A stretch of DNA of 64,000 bases from MFD09286-c1 sp963701015 (GCA_963701015.1 OY969556.1:4340001-4404000), one strand, 5' to 3'; positions 18,246 to 27,005 are shown, counted from the stretch's first letter. Translations and numbers: made by a program. The notes: generated from the sequence alone by a model not told the origin.

Positions 18246-18704
18246 ATGAAGAAAATTATTAATTCAATAGTTGTATTGGTATTTGCATTATTTGTAGCCG
18301 GAACAAGTAAAAGCTTCAGTCAAAACAGGCTGCAAACCAGGGAATTTTTGCATCGGACACACCGGGTAATTGAATTTGCCAAAGAATCTGTTGCCAGGGG
18401 CAAAGTTTATACTGGCGATTTAACCAGGGCTGTTTATCATCAACGTTATGCAAGGGATTTATTCCATGAAGGGAAATTCAGGCAAGCCATTCATCATTCA
18501 TACAGGGCACGTGAACTTGCAATTATTGCAATCAGGGCTAATAAAGGCGAAGTTGACAGGGATATGGATTTTCATGATAATGAAAGGGAATATGGACGAG
18601 GAAGACCTGATGGCGCTGTACTTGATGCCGAAATTAAAATTCCGGGAGGAACAGACGATAAAGTTGTAATTAAAGAAAAAGATGAAGAAGTAAAGGACCG
18701 TTAA
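18246..18704 (+). CDS. Secreted helical protein of unknown function
   Basis: A 152-residue protein I do not recognise. A signal peptide (residues 1-25, ending SKSFSQ) precedes a highly charged helical region rich in Arg and His (LHRTHRVIEFAKESVARGKV and FHEGKFRQAIHHSYRARELA), which reads like two helical-hairpin repeats. The tail is acidic and low in complexity, ending in alternating Lys/Glu/Asp. No lipobox is seen. It starts 15 bases after ispH and is probably the last gene of the porQ-cmk-ispH operon. Its stop lies only 3 bases from the convergent dapF-like stop. Confidence 0.7.
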   Translation: MKKIINSIVVLVFALFVAGTSKSFSQNRLQTREFLHRTHRVIEFAKESVARGKVYTGDLTRAVYHQRYARDLFHEGKFRQAIHHSYRARELAIIAIRANKGEVDRDMDFHDNEREYGRGRPDGAVLDAEIKIPGGTDDKVVIKEKDEEVKDR

Positions 18705-18707
18705 GAC

Positions 18708-19577
18708 TTAGACAAACTCATTTATTAATTCATAGCTGAGAACACCCTCAGCTATTTGTTTTACTTCTCCGGTCAATATAATATTATAATTGTTGTCAAT
18801 AGTAAGTTTTAATTGTCCGCCTGGCATTTTTATTGTAACATCATTATCAATATAATTTTTTTTACGCAGAACACAAGCAACGGCACTTGACGAACTTCCG
18901 GAAGCAAGCGTGAACCCCGCGCCACGTTCAAATATTAAAATTTCAGCTTCATTTCTAGTTACTGGCTTTACAAATTGAACATTTATATGGTTAGGGAACA
19001 TTGGATGGCTTTCAATTTTCGGGCCATAAAATTTAATTTCATCTTCGGAAAGTTGTTCCTTAAAAATTACACAATGCGGGTTTCCGACCGAAACACAATT
19101 GATTAAAAAAGTCTGTCCGTCAATTATTAATAGGAAGTCAATACATTCCGGTGAATTAGATTTTACAGGAATTTCATCGCTTTTGAAAGTTGCTTTGCCC
19201 ATTTCAATTGTAACCATTGTTGCTTTTCCGTTAAGTTCTTTTTCAATTATTGCTTTAACAACACCGGCCATTGTTTCAATGGTAAACGATTTTTTTAAAG
19301 TATAGCCATAATCGAATAAAAATTTGGCAAAAATTCTTAACCCATTGCCGCTTTTTTCAGCCTCAGAAGCATCAGGATTAAAAATACGAAATCCAAAATC
19401 GGCTTTTTGTGATTGTGTTAACAACAAAATCCCATCGGAACCAATTCCAAAATGAATATTGCAAAGTGTTTTGATTGATTTTTCATTTATTGGGAAAGAA
19501 ATTGTAGCACTATCCAAAACAACATATTCATTGCCTAGTCCATGCGATTTTACAAAACCATTTTTGGGTAAAGCCAT
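18708..19577 (-). CDS. Diaminopimelate epimerase homologue lacking both catalytic cysteines
   Basis: A 289-residue protein with the full DapF pseudo-symmetric fold: start FVKSHGLGNEYVVLDS (usual MHGxGNDF), FGIGSDGILLL, NPDASEAEKSGNGLRIFAKF, GNPHCVIF and ERGAGFTLASGSSSSAVACV. In true DapF the two active-site bases are Cys, in SEAEMCGNG and ACGTG. Here both are Ser (Ser76, codon AGC at 19350-19352 read on the minus strand; Ser226, codon TCC at 18900-18902), and Asp of GND is Glu. DapF interconverts LL- and meso-diaminopimelate for lysine and peptidoglycan. This copy may use serines, act on another substrate, or be a different racemase or isomerase. It lies 39 bases after the glsB-like gene in the same direction. 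Confidence 0.85.
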   Translation of the reverse strand: MALPKNGFVKSHGLGNEYVVLDSATISFPINEKSIKTLCNIHFGIGSDGILLLTQSQKADFGFRIFNPDASEAEKSGNGLRIFAKFLFDYGYTLKKSFTIETMAGVVKAIIEKELNGKATMVTIEMGKATFKSDEIPVKSNSPECIDFLLIIDGQTFLINCVSVGNPHCVIFKEQLSEDEIKFYGPKIESHPMFPNHINVQFVKPVTRNEAEILIFERGAGFTLASGSSSSAVACVLRKKNYIDNDVTIKMPGGQLKLTIDNNYNIILTGEVKQIAEGVLSYELINEFV

Positions 19578-19616
19578 AACTTCTCTTGTCCTTATTCTTT
19601 GTTTCTTGTTCTAAAT

Positions 19617-20582
19617 TTAGAACATCTTATCTTTTCGAAGAAAATAGCGAACTCGTTTATAGGTTGAAACGTGCCGTTCAAGTTTTTCCTCGTATAAATC
19701 AGCTACAGTTATTAAAATACCGGTTTCTTCAACATCCCCAAATTCCTTATTAACAATAGTCCCAAAAACTTTCATGGATGGAGAAAGGTTCATATATGCA
19801 TTAATCAACGGAGGAATATTTTCATGGTGCGATCTTACTTTCTTCGAAAGTATTTTGTAGTTTTCTTTATAATCCTTCCCGTCAAATTCAGCATCCAATT
19901 CTGCTTCGTTCCAATTTAAATCGAGCGGTTCAATAGGATATAATAATTTTTCCTTATCACCAAATTGTTTTTTCAGAAAATAAAGAATCAGGTTTCGCGC
20001 TGATTTATTAAAATGCGTGTACATAGTCACTTTTCCGAAAAAATATTTTTTATCGGGATTATGTACCACTAATGCACCAAGTCCGTCCCATAAATTATCG
20101 AGCGCATAAATTCCTTTTCGGGCGCGGTTTGTGCTTTGATATGCCGGCTGAACAAACGAACGCCCTAATTCTATCATGTGGGGCATATATTCGTTTTTAA
20201 ATTTATCGGAAAAGTGAAATAAATGCGAAGTGGAAAGCCTTTTGGCAATATCATCACCTTTAGCGCCGGGATTTGGAATGTAAAATCTATAACCTCCTAA
20301 AATTTCACGATGTTGCGGATCCCAAACGATAAGCTGGTGATAAGGATCGTCAGAAATATCAAACTCGTCAATATCAACTTCAAGCCCTGTTCCTCCACCT
20401 CCATGACGAAAGGACAACTCACGCAGCCGCCCAATTTCGCGCATCAGATTGGGCGAATCTTTATGACTTAAGATAAAAAGAAGATTTCCGCCGTAATTGG
20501 TTTTACGAACAAACTTATCTTCAGTGAGCTCTTGCTCTAAAAGCTCAGTATTAACCGGTGGGATAATTTCTTTCGCTGTCAT
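19617..20582 (-). CDS. N-acyltransferase, GlsB-like (glycine/ornithine lipid synthesis)
   Basis: A 321-residue protein of the GNAT-like/hemolysin-type acyltransferase family. Typical segments are IGRLRELSFRHGGGGTGLEV, YHQLIVWDPQHREILGGYRF, MIELGRSFVQPAYQ and the NLWDGLGALVVHNPDKKYFFG region. In Bacteroides thetaiotaomicron the homologue GlsB transfers a 3-hydroxyacyl chain to the amino group of glycine, and GlsA adds a second acyl chain by an ester bond; OlsB/OlsA do the same for ornithine lipids. The gene directly upstream (36 bases) encodes a GlsA-like O-acyltransferase, which supports this role. It should act at the inner face of the cytoplasmic membrane. The amino acid head group cannot be told from sequence. 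Confidence 0.8.
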   Translation of the reverse strand: MTAKEIIPPVNTELLEQELTEDKFVRKTNYGGNLLFILSHKDSPNLMREIGRLRELSFRHGGGGTGLEVDIDEFDISDDPYHQLIVWDPQHREILGGYRFYIPNPGAKGDDIAKRLSTSHLFHFSDKFKNEYMPHMIELGRSFVQPAYQSTNRARKGIYALDNLWDGLGALVVHNPDKKYFFGKVTMYTHFNKSARNLILYFLKKQFGDKEKLLYPIEPLDLNWNEAELDAEFDGKDYKENYKILSKKVRSHHENIPPLINAYMNLSPSMKVFGTIVNKEFGDVEETGILITVADLYEEKLERHVSTYKRVRYFLRKDKMF

Positions 20583-20618
20583 TATATCACGCTGAAATAC
20601 AAAGGTAAAAAAATTTAT

Positions 20619-21449
20619 TTACGGTTTAAATTTAGCATCAGGGTTTTCCGAAAGTTCATATACATGGCTTTTTACACGTTCAGCCCAAATTCTTGGATTA
20701 ATTTTTTTATCTTCAAAAATCTTGTAATCTATTGGTTTACCAATGGTGATGGTAAAAAATCCATTTCGGTGTTTGAACAATTCGTCAACCAAATAAAACA
20801 TTTCGATATTGGCTTTTATGCCTATTCGCTTTCTTATATTTGAAAGGCTATAAAAGAAGTTTGAATTTCTTCCTTTAAAATATATAGGAACAATTTGTCG
20901 TTTGGAACTTATAGCTTTTTGAATGAAATTTTTTTTCCATTCAAGGTCAACTATTTTACCGTTTATTTTACGTGAACATAATCCGGCGGGAAAGGTGAGG
21001 AGCGGAGTATGGGAATTGAATATTTCATCAATTGCTAAAGCGGCAGATTTATCCTGGCTTCCATGCTTATTTATGGGAAGAAAAAAATCTTCGAGATTTT
21101 TAATATTCATTAAAATATCGTTAACCAAAACTTTAACACTGCCACAATTATCAGATATGGCTTTCATTAGCATTATTCCATCGAAACCGCCCAAAGGATG
21201 ATTTGATACAAATAAATATCTTTCGTTTTGTGCTAAATTTTCAAACCCATTAGAACTAATAGTAACATTAAAATATTTGATAACTTCTTCAAGAAAAGGC
21301 AAATTCATTTTTTTACCATGTAAAGCCAAAAATGCATTCAATTCACGTTGATGAATTACATGTTCAATATACCAATAAACAAATCCTGGCAAAAGTCTGG
21401 CCAGCTTCGGGTTCTTTTCAGCAAATACATTTCGGATATTAATTTCCAT
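20619..21449 (-). CDS. Lysophospholipid-type O-acyltransferase, GlsA-like
   Basis: From the ATG at 21449 (a TTG two codons earlier is less likely) the protein has 276 residues and the PlsC-type acyltransferase fold. The HX4D motif appears as NHPLGGFDGIML, and TFPAGLCSRKI corresponds to the FPEG-type block. PVYFKGRNSN-like and FTITIGKPIDYKIF segments follow. GlsA/OlsA acylate the hydroxyl of an N-(3-hydroxyacyl) amino acid to complete an aminolipid. It sits between the S9 peptidase (45 bases upstream) and the GlsB-like gene (36 bases downstream), all on the minus strand. An ordinary 1-acylglycerol-3-phosphate acyltransferase role is the main alternative. Confidence 0.8.
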   Translation of the reverse strand: MEINIRNVFAEKNPKLARLLPGFVYWYIEHVIHQRELNAFLALHGKKMNLPFLEEVIKYFNVTISSNGFENLAQNERYLFVSNHPLGGFDGIMLMKAISDNCGSVKVLVNDILMNIKNLEDFFLPINKHGSQDKSAALAIDEIFNSHTPLLTFPAGLCSRKINGKIVDLEWKKNFIQKAISSKRQIVPIYFKGRNSNFFYSLSNIRKRIGIKANIEMFYLVDELFKHRNGFFTITIGKPIDYKIFEDKKINPRIWAERVKSHVYELSENPDAKFKP

Positions 21450-21450
21450 T

Positions 21451-21490
21451 TTCAATGTGCTAATTTTTCAATGTGCTAATTTGCTAATGT
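21451..21490. repeat. Short intergenic tandem repeat (16-bp unit, two copies plus a partial)
   Basis: The unit TTCAATGTGCTAATTT occurs twice without change (21451-21466 and 21467-21482) and is followed by the related GCTAATGTGA. It fills the gap between the S9 peptidase stop and the GlsA-like start. Confidence 0.75.
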
Positions 21491-21494
21491 GATA

Positions 21495-23330
21495 TTAATT
21501 AATTTGGGTATTTGTATTCAAGTGTTTTTGCAAGAATTTTTCCATAGCGCGATAAAAGTCAAATCGGTTTTCTTCGTTATGAAAACCATGTCCTTCATTG
21601 TCTTTTACCATATATTCAACTTCAATACCACGTTTTCGCATCGCTTCAACCATTTGATCGCTTTCGTTTTTATTTACGCGAGGGTCATTTGCTCCTTGTG
21701 CTATAAAAAGTGGCGCTTTTATTTTATCGGCATGAAAAACAGGTGACACTTCTCGGTACAAGGCTTCATCTTTTTCAGGATGCCCTACTTCTTCGTGCAT
21801 CATTTCAATAAGTGGTTTCCAATAAGGTGGAATGGTTTTTAAAAGTGTAAATAAGTTTGAAACTCCTACATAATCGATGCCGCAGCAATAAATATCGGGT
21901 GTAAAGCAAAGACCTGCAAGAACAGCATATCCGCCATAACTACCTCCATAAATAGCAATCTTATTTTTATCGGCAATTCCTTGTTCAATTAACCAATTTA
22001 CACCATCGGTAATATCATCCTGCATGGTTTTGCCCCATTGTTTGAACGAGGCTTCCCAAAACTTACGCCCAAATCCGGTAGATCCACGAAAATTCATTTG
22101 CAATACGGCATAACCTCGATTGACCAGAAACTGCACTTCCGAATCGTATCCCCATGAATCACGGCTCCATGGGCCTCCATGAGGATTTATAATAACCGGT
22201 AAATTTTTAGGAATTACATTTAACGGTAAAGTCAAATAACCATGAATTGTAAGCCCGTCGCGCGATGTGTATTGAATAGGTTTCATTTGGGCTAAATGTT
22301 CCTCGTTTAACCAGGGACTTAAATCAGTGATTTTTTCAATGGCATCCGTTGAGGAATTATAAAAGTAATAGGAGCCAAGTGTCCTGTCGCTGTGTGTACG
22401 TATAATAAATTTATCTTCAGCTTTGTTTGAATCGGACAATGAAATTTCGACATTATTGCCTAAATGTTTTTCAAGCTTCGAATATATACCTTTTACTTCT
22501 TCATCCAAAAACACCAGTTTTCGTTTCCAGGTAGTATAGGCAATTGTAGTAAGTTTTTTGTATTTTCTTGAATAATAAAGTCCATGCACGTCATAATCGG
22601 GATCGGTATATAAAACTTCAATTTCTTTGGCTTTTTCAACATCAAATACTACAATGGCTTTTTTATCACGGCTTAGATTTGACGATGCATAAAGATTTTT
22701 ATTGTCGAAAGTGAAAAACAAGGGATCGATTGATTCTTTATAATTTGTTGTAATGATAGAATGAAAAGGTTCATCTTCGGTTTTACGGTAAAGGATACTT
22801 GTATCAGTTCCATCAACAGTTACAGCAATCCGCAGTTTCCCTTCGTGGTCGGTCATCCAGTCATGTACATTTCCCGGATTTTCAGCCAGCATTGTCATAT
22901 CACCGGTTACAATATTTAACCGGTATGGATCAAAAACTTCACGATTGCGTTTGTTCAATCCAATTATTACTTCATCGTCAATATCTTCTAGATCGTCAAT
23001 AATTTGGGTACGGACACCTTCAAACCCGGTTAAACACTTTGAATTTGAACCATCAATATTTACACCATATAACTTAAAATTTTCATCGCCGCCGTCATCT
23101 TTCAAATATAAAATCCGGTTGTTATTTGCCCAAAAATAACCGCTTATGTCGCGGTCGGTTTCGAATGTAATTTGTTTAACGCCATCAGAACCCGCAATTT
23201 GAATGAATAGGTTCATCCTGTCTTTGTAAGGTGCTTTAAACGAAAAATAATTTCCGTCGGGTGAAATTTGAAAAGCTGCTTTTTCAGGGTTTCTGAAAAA
23301 ATCTTCTAAAGGTATCTTAGGAATTATCAT
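21495..23330 (-). CDS. S9 family peptidase (prolyl oligopeptidase / acylaminoacyl-peptidase type)
   Basis: A 611-residue serine peptidase. The N-terminal ~370 residues form a WD-like beta-propeller (FQISPDGNYFSFKAPYKDRM, repeated Asp/Gly-rich blades). The C-terminal alpha/beta-hydrolase domain has the nucleophile elbow YGGSYGGYAVLAGL (Ser464), the Asp in GANDPRVNKNES and the His in NEGHGFHNEENR. No signal peptide is visible, so it is probably cytoplasmic and trims oligopeptides that pass through the propeller. It is the first gene of a minus-strand run followed by the GlsA-like, GlsB-like and DapF-like genes, with gaps of 45, 36 and 39 bases. Confidence 0.93.
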   Translation of the reverse strand: MIIPKIPLEDFFRNPEKAAFQISPDGNYFSFKAPYKDRMNLFIQIAGSDGVKQITFETDRDISGYFWANNNRILYLKDDGGDENFKLYGVNIDGSNSKCLTGFEGVRTQIIDDLEDIDDEVIIGLNKRNREVFDPYRLNIVTGDMTMLAENPGNVHDWMTDHEGKLRIAVTVDGTDTSILYRKTEDEPFHSIITTNYKESIDPLFFTFDNKNLYASSNLSRDKKAIVVFDVEKAKEIEVLYTDPDYDVHGLYYSRKYKKLTTIAYTTWKRKLVFLDEEVKGIYSKLEKHLGNNVEISLSDSNKAEDKFIIRTHSDRTLGSYYFYNSSTDAIEKITDLSPWLNEEHLAQMKPIQYTSRDGLTIHGYLTLPLNVIPKNLPVIINPHGGPWSRDSWGYDSEVQFLVNRGYAVLQMNFRGSTGFGRKFWEASFKQWGKTMQDDITDGVNWLIEQGIADKNKIAIYGGSYGGYAVLAGLCFTPDIYCCGIDYVGVSNLFTLLKTIPPYWKPLIEMMHEEVGHPEKDEALYREVSPVFHADKIKAPLFIAQGANDPRVNKNESDQMVEAMRKRGIEVEYMVKDNEGHGFHNEENRFDFYRAMEKFLQKHLNTNTQIN

Positions 23331-23353
23331 TTATACAATTTATTAAAAGATGA

Positions 23354-23385
23354 CAATGTTACTTATAGCCGCCGTAATTTCCAAA
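23354..23385 (-). promoter_or_regulatory. Promoter candidate for the S9 peptidase-glsA-glsB run
   Basis: On the minus strand TTTG (23385-23382), 20 bases, then TAACATTG (23361-23354), one mismatch from TAnnTTTG. It ends 24 bases before the start codon. Confidence 0.45.
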
Positions 23386-23482
23386 CTTTAAAATTAAAAC
23401 CTTATTAAATATCAAAATCACAATTGGAAATATTCTAATTAATTTTGATTCACTATAGGAATCAACTTATGTTAATATTACT

Positions 23483-24325
23483 TTATTTACCTTCAATTTC
23501 TTTATTCTTGTTTTTATCAAGCCGTTTTGCATTTTTGTTAGTTACAACACCTTTTCCTGTTTTTTCTTCAATTTCACGTCTGGTATTTCCGGCAATGGTT
23601 CCACCTTGTAGGGCTATTCTTTTATTGTCATTAAACGTTTTAGGTTTTTTTTCTTTTGAAATTTCGGTTGTTGTGGCTTCGGCAAGCATATTAAGCACAA
23701 GTTCAATATTTGTCATGTGGTCGCGAAGGCTTTCCTTTTTCAAATTCTTTAGGGCCTTATATTGCTTAGTATTATATCCACTCCATGCATTTGTAATTTC
23801 ATCAGTCAGTATTGCAAATTCTTGTCCTTTTTGTACTCCTCGTTTTTCCCATTCATCAGTTAATTCTTTACGAACCTCAATACTTTTCAGCCGCTGGTTT
23901 ATCCATTCTTTGCTATATCCTTTGCGATGGTATGTTTCCATTAATCGTTCAATACCTAATTCAGGGTCTTCAATCTCATCAATACGCTCACGTCCTACTT
24001 GTGCCAACCACATCTTAAAAGGTTCGGCTTTTGGTGAAGGAATGCTTTGGATTAACCTAAACAATTGCTCTGTATCAGCTACATCAGTTTTGTAAAATTT
24101 TCCATCTGTCGACTGCATTTTCAGTTGGTTACAATTTGTAACCAACTCGCTTCCTTCCTTTGTCAACCTGTGCTTTAACACTTTCCAATAATTATTAGGA
24201 TTTGGGCTTTCAGTTAAAACACCTATAACATCTACAATAGAAAAAAACCATTTTTCTTCTTCATCTTTCCAAATAGATCTGATTTTCTTTTGCTCAAAAA
24301 TCTTAATCGCAGTATCTTTAGTCAT
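23483..24325 (-). CDS. BRO family / DinD-like protein
   Basis: The ATG at 24325 gives 280 residues. The N-terminal Bro-N-like domain (IRSIWKDEEEKWFFSIVDVI, followed by YWKVLKHRLTKEGSELVTNC and ADTEQLFRLIQSIPSPKAEP) resembles phage antirepressors and baculovirus BRO DNA-binding domains. The C-terminal half (FAILTDEITNAWSGYNTKQY, LKNLKKESLRDHMTNIELVL) matches the layout of DinD, the DNA-damage-inducible RecA inhibitor of E. coli. The tail is lysine-rich and low in complexity. A chromosomal single copy without other phage genes nearby suggests a domesticated regulator. A dyad at 24392-24413 lies upstream. Confidence 0.82.
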   Translation of the reverse strand: MTKDTAIKIFEQKKIRSIWKDEEEKWFFSIVDVIGVLTESPNPNNYWKVLKHRLTKEGSELVTNCNQLKMQSTDGKFYKTDVADTEQLFRLIQSIPSPKAEPFKMWLAQVGRERIDEIEDPELGIERLMETYHRKGYSKEWINQRLKSIEVRKELTDEWEKRGVQKGQEFAILTDEITNAWSGYNTKQYKALKNLKKESLRDHMTNIELVLNMLAEATTTEISKEKKPKTFNDNKRIALQGGTIAGNTRREIEEKTGKGVVTNKNAKRLDKNKNKEIEGK

Positions 24326-24391
24326 AAAAAATGTATTATTATTTAAAATTAACCTGCCCAATTTACACGGATAATTGCAAATCATTAATAT

Positions 24392-24413
24392 TTGTCCTGA
24401 TGTCTTTGGACAA
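24392..24413. promoter_or_regulatory. Operator-like dyad upstream of the BRO/DinD-like gene
   Basis: TTGTCC (24392-24397) and GGACAA (24408-24413) form a perfect inverted repeat with a 10-bp spacer, 67 bases upstream of the ATG at 24325. Spacing and symmetry suit a dimeric repressor. No LexA identity is claimed. Confidence 0.35.
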
Positions 24414-24546
24414 GATAATTAGTTTTTTGTGTTAATTCTATATTAAAAAACAAAGGTTACAGCAAAAATATATTTTTATAATAAGTTAAAAATCAATTTA
24501 TTTTGAATGATTAACAAAGCGAAACCAACTATGCCTATACATTTTT

Positions 24547-24981
24547 TCACCGTTTCTTTTTAAAAAATTCGCGCATCAAAGCAGCGCATTCATTTTCAAG
24601 GACACCAAATACAACCTGTGTTTTAGGATGAAGAAGTGGTTGGTTTATTAACGTAAATCCACGTTTTGGATCAATAGTTCCAACAACAATTCTCGATATT
24701 TGTACCCAAAATGATGCCCCGGCACACATTATACAAGGTTCAACAGTAACATACAAAGTGCAATTGGTTAAATATTTTCCACCAATATCGTTGGTTGCAG
24801 CAGTAAATGCTTGCATTTCAGCATGGGCTGTAACATCGTTTAGCGTTTCAGTTAAATTATGCGCACGTGCAATTATTTTATTGTTGCTTACAATTACTGC
24901 GCCTACGGGTACTTCATCCTTCTCGAAAGCTTTGTTCGCTTCCTTTAAGGCTTCTTTCATAAAGAATTCATCGGAAAACAT
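24547..24981 (-). CDS. TadA-like nucleoside/tRNA adenosine deaminase
   Basis: A 144-residue zinc deaminase of the CDA fold. The zinc site is HAEMQAF (His ligand and proton-shuttling Glu) and TVEPCIMCAGA (two Cys ligands). The opening FFMKEALKEANKAFEKDEVP VGAV pattern and the C-terminal CAALMREFFKKKR are characteristic of the TadA family, which deaminates adenosine-34 of tRNA-Arg to inosine; related guanine deaminases share the same core. It is cytoplasmic and transcribed away from ispG, with a 132-bp divergent region between. Confidence 0.88.
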   Translation of the reverse strand: MFSDEFFMKEALKEANKAFEKDEVPVGAVIVSNNKIIARAHNLTETLNDVTAHAEMQAFTAATNDIGGKYLTNCTLYVTVEPCIMCAGASFWVQISRIVVGTIDPKRGFTLINQPLLHPKTQVVFGVLENECAALMREFFKKKR

Positions 24982-25095
24982 ATCACCATAATTTTGTGTT
25001 GAAAGTTAAAAGGTTTTTTTCAGGTTATTAATCCTATCAAAAAATATTTTGTTGTTATATCTAGAAATTTATTCGGCAGAATTAAAGTTTATATT

Positions 25096-25103
25096 TAGTT
25101 TTG
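25096..25103 (+). promoter_or_regulatory. Promoter -7 element candidate for ispG
   Basis: TAGTTTTG matches TAnnTTTG exactly, 10 bases before the ispG ATG, with TTCG (25072-25075) at the -33 distance instead of TTTG. The leader would be very short. Confidence 0.35.
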
Positions 25104-25113
25104 AGAATCTTTT

Positions 25114-27005
25114 ATGGAAAGAATGGATTATAAATACTGCAATAACCTTTTAGCCTATTCAAGGTTCTTAACTAGAGAAGTCAATATTGGAGGTGTAAAG
25201 TTGGGTGGGAATCAACCTGTCAGAATCCAAAGCATGACAAATACTCCTACCATGGATACTCAAGCCACTGTTGAGCAATGTATTCGAATTATTAATGCAG
25301 GTGCCGATTTGGTGCGTATAACAGCTCCCGGCTTACGTGAAGCTGAAAACTTAGCTAATATCAAATCGCTGTTACTTAAAAAAGGTTATAATACACCTTT
25401 AATTGCTGATATTCACTATAATCCTAAAGCAGCTGAAGTTGCAGCTAAAATTGTTGAAAAAGTAAGGATAAACCCTGGAAATTATACTGACAAAAAGAAG
25501 TTTGAGAAGCTTGATTTTACAGACCTAGAATATAAATTGGAACTTGAAAAGGTTCATGAAAAGTTATTGCCATTATTAAAAATTTGCCAAATACATGGCA
25601 CAGTTATTCGCATCGGGGTTAATCATGGTTCGTTGAGTGACAGGCTTATGAGCCGATATGGTGATAACCCAATAGGTATGGTTGAGTCGGCTATGGAATT
25701 TCTTAGAATTTGCAGTGCCGAAAATTTTCACAATTTGGTTATCTCATTAAAATCGAGTAACACAAGGGTAATGGTGCAGGCATATCGATTGCTCGTGAAT
25801 TCGATGATTTCCGAGAACATGAATTATCCATTGCATTTAGGAGTCACAGAAGCTGGTGATGGCGAAGATGGCCGCATTAAATCTGCTGTTGGTATTGGAT
25901 CGTTGTTAGCTGATGGAATTGGCGATACTATTCGTGTTTCGTTAACTGAAAAGCCTGAAGCTGAAGTGCCAGTTGCAAAAACCTTGATCGATTATTTTTC
26001 AAACAGAAAAGAAAACGAAAAAATTGATGGATTTGATATTCAAGTTAAAAACCCATTTGAATACCAAAAGAGGGAAACAATCGCAGTGGATAAACTTGGT
26101 GGAAAAAATCTTCCACAAGTTATCGTTGACTGGGATGAAAATATAAAAGATGAAAATTTACATCAAAGTACGGTTCCTGATTATTTCTATTTAAACCCGA
26201 ATATCCCGTTAAATCTACTTCCAGAAAAATATTATTATATTTTAAATCTTCATGATTGGTTTAAAAAAGCCAAGGAATCGCCCAATATCTTTCCCGTTTA
26301 TACCGATGCCCAATTCATTTTTTATGGACCAAAGCACAAAATTTTAAATTTTGTTATTGTTTCAAATTCCGATGCAACCGATAAATTCTTTGAGTCGATT
26401 GAAAACAAAACTAATGTTGTAATTATATTAGAAACATTTAATTCAAATGGAATTGCCGACCAACGCGCATTCCTGTATCAGTTGCTTATTCGAAATATAA
26501 AGTTACCGATAATCACCAATCGCAATTATAGCGAAGATGATTTGGAAACGTTACAATTAAAATCGTCATCAGATTTAGGTATTTTCTTTGTTGATGGGTT
26601 TAGCGATGGTATCTGGCTAAGAAATGCCGGGCAAATCGAAAGCCTTGAAATTATTAATACAAGTTTTGGTATTTTACAGGCAAGCAGGGTTCGGATGTCA
26701 AAAACCGAATATATATCATGCCCTTCATGTGGAAGGACTTTGTTCGACTTACAAACAACAACTGCACTAATTAAAGAAAAAACCAATCATTTACGGCATC
26801 TTAAAATTGGTATAATGGGCTGTATAGTGAATGGCCTGGCGAAATGGCCGATGCTGATTATGGTTTTGTTGGTGCAGGTGCCGGCAAAATTACTTTATAT
26901 AAAAGCAAACAGGTTATTAAACGTGAGATTCCTTCAGGAAATGCTGTTGATGAACTTATTCAAATAATAAAAGAGAATGGGGATTGGTTGGAACCAGAAA
27001 ATTAA
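25114..27005 (+). CDS. ispG: 4-hydroxy-3-methylbut-2-en-1-yl diphosphate synthase, interrupted by one frameshift
   Basis: IspG converts MEcPP to HMBPP in the MEP pathway. The protein has the N-terminal TIM barrel (VKLGGNQPVRIQSMTNTPTM, ADLVRITAPGLREAENLANI, RIGVNHGSLSDRLMSRYGD), the long insert found in Bacteroidota and plants, and the C-terminal iron-sulfur domain (CPSCGRTLFDLQ, IGIMGCIVNG). After VNG the frame breaks: 26833-26840 reads GGCCTGGC where the conserved GPGEMADADYGFVGAGAGKI needs one more C. As given, the frame runs on in unrelated sequence to 26967. Restoring one base at 26835/26836 gives a 630-residue protein ending at the TAA 27003-27005. The gene is normally essential, so an assembly error is more likely than loss. 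Confidence 0.92.

Noticed and set aside
23445..24095. 216-codon plus-strand frame opposite the BRO/DinD-like gene
   Set aside because: Its Ser/Phe/Leu-rich composition is typical of antisense translation, and the minus-strand protein has clear domain matches.
26820..26850. Programmed ribosomal frameshift in ispG
   Set aside because: No X-XXY-YYZ slippery heptamer or downstream structure is visible, and a one-base deletion in a C-run explains the break.
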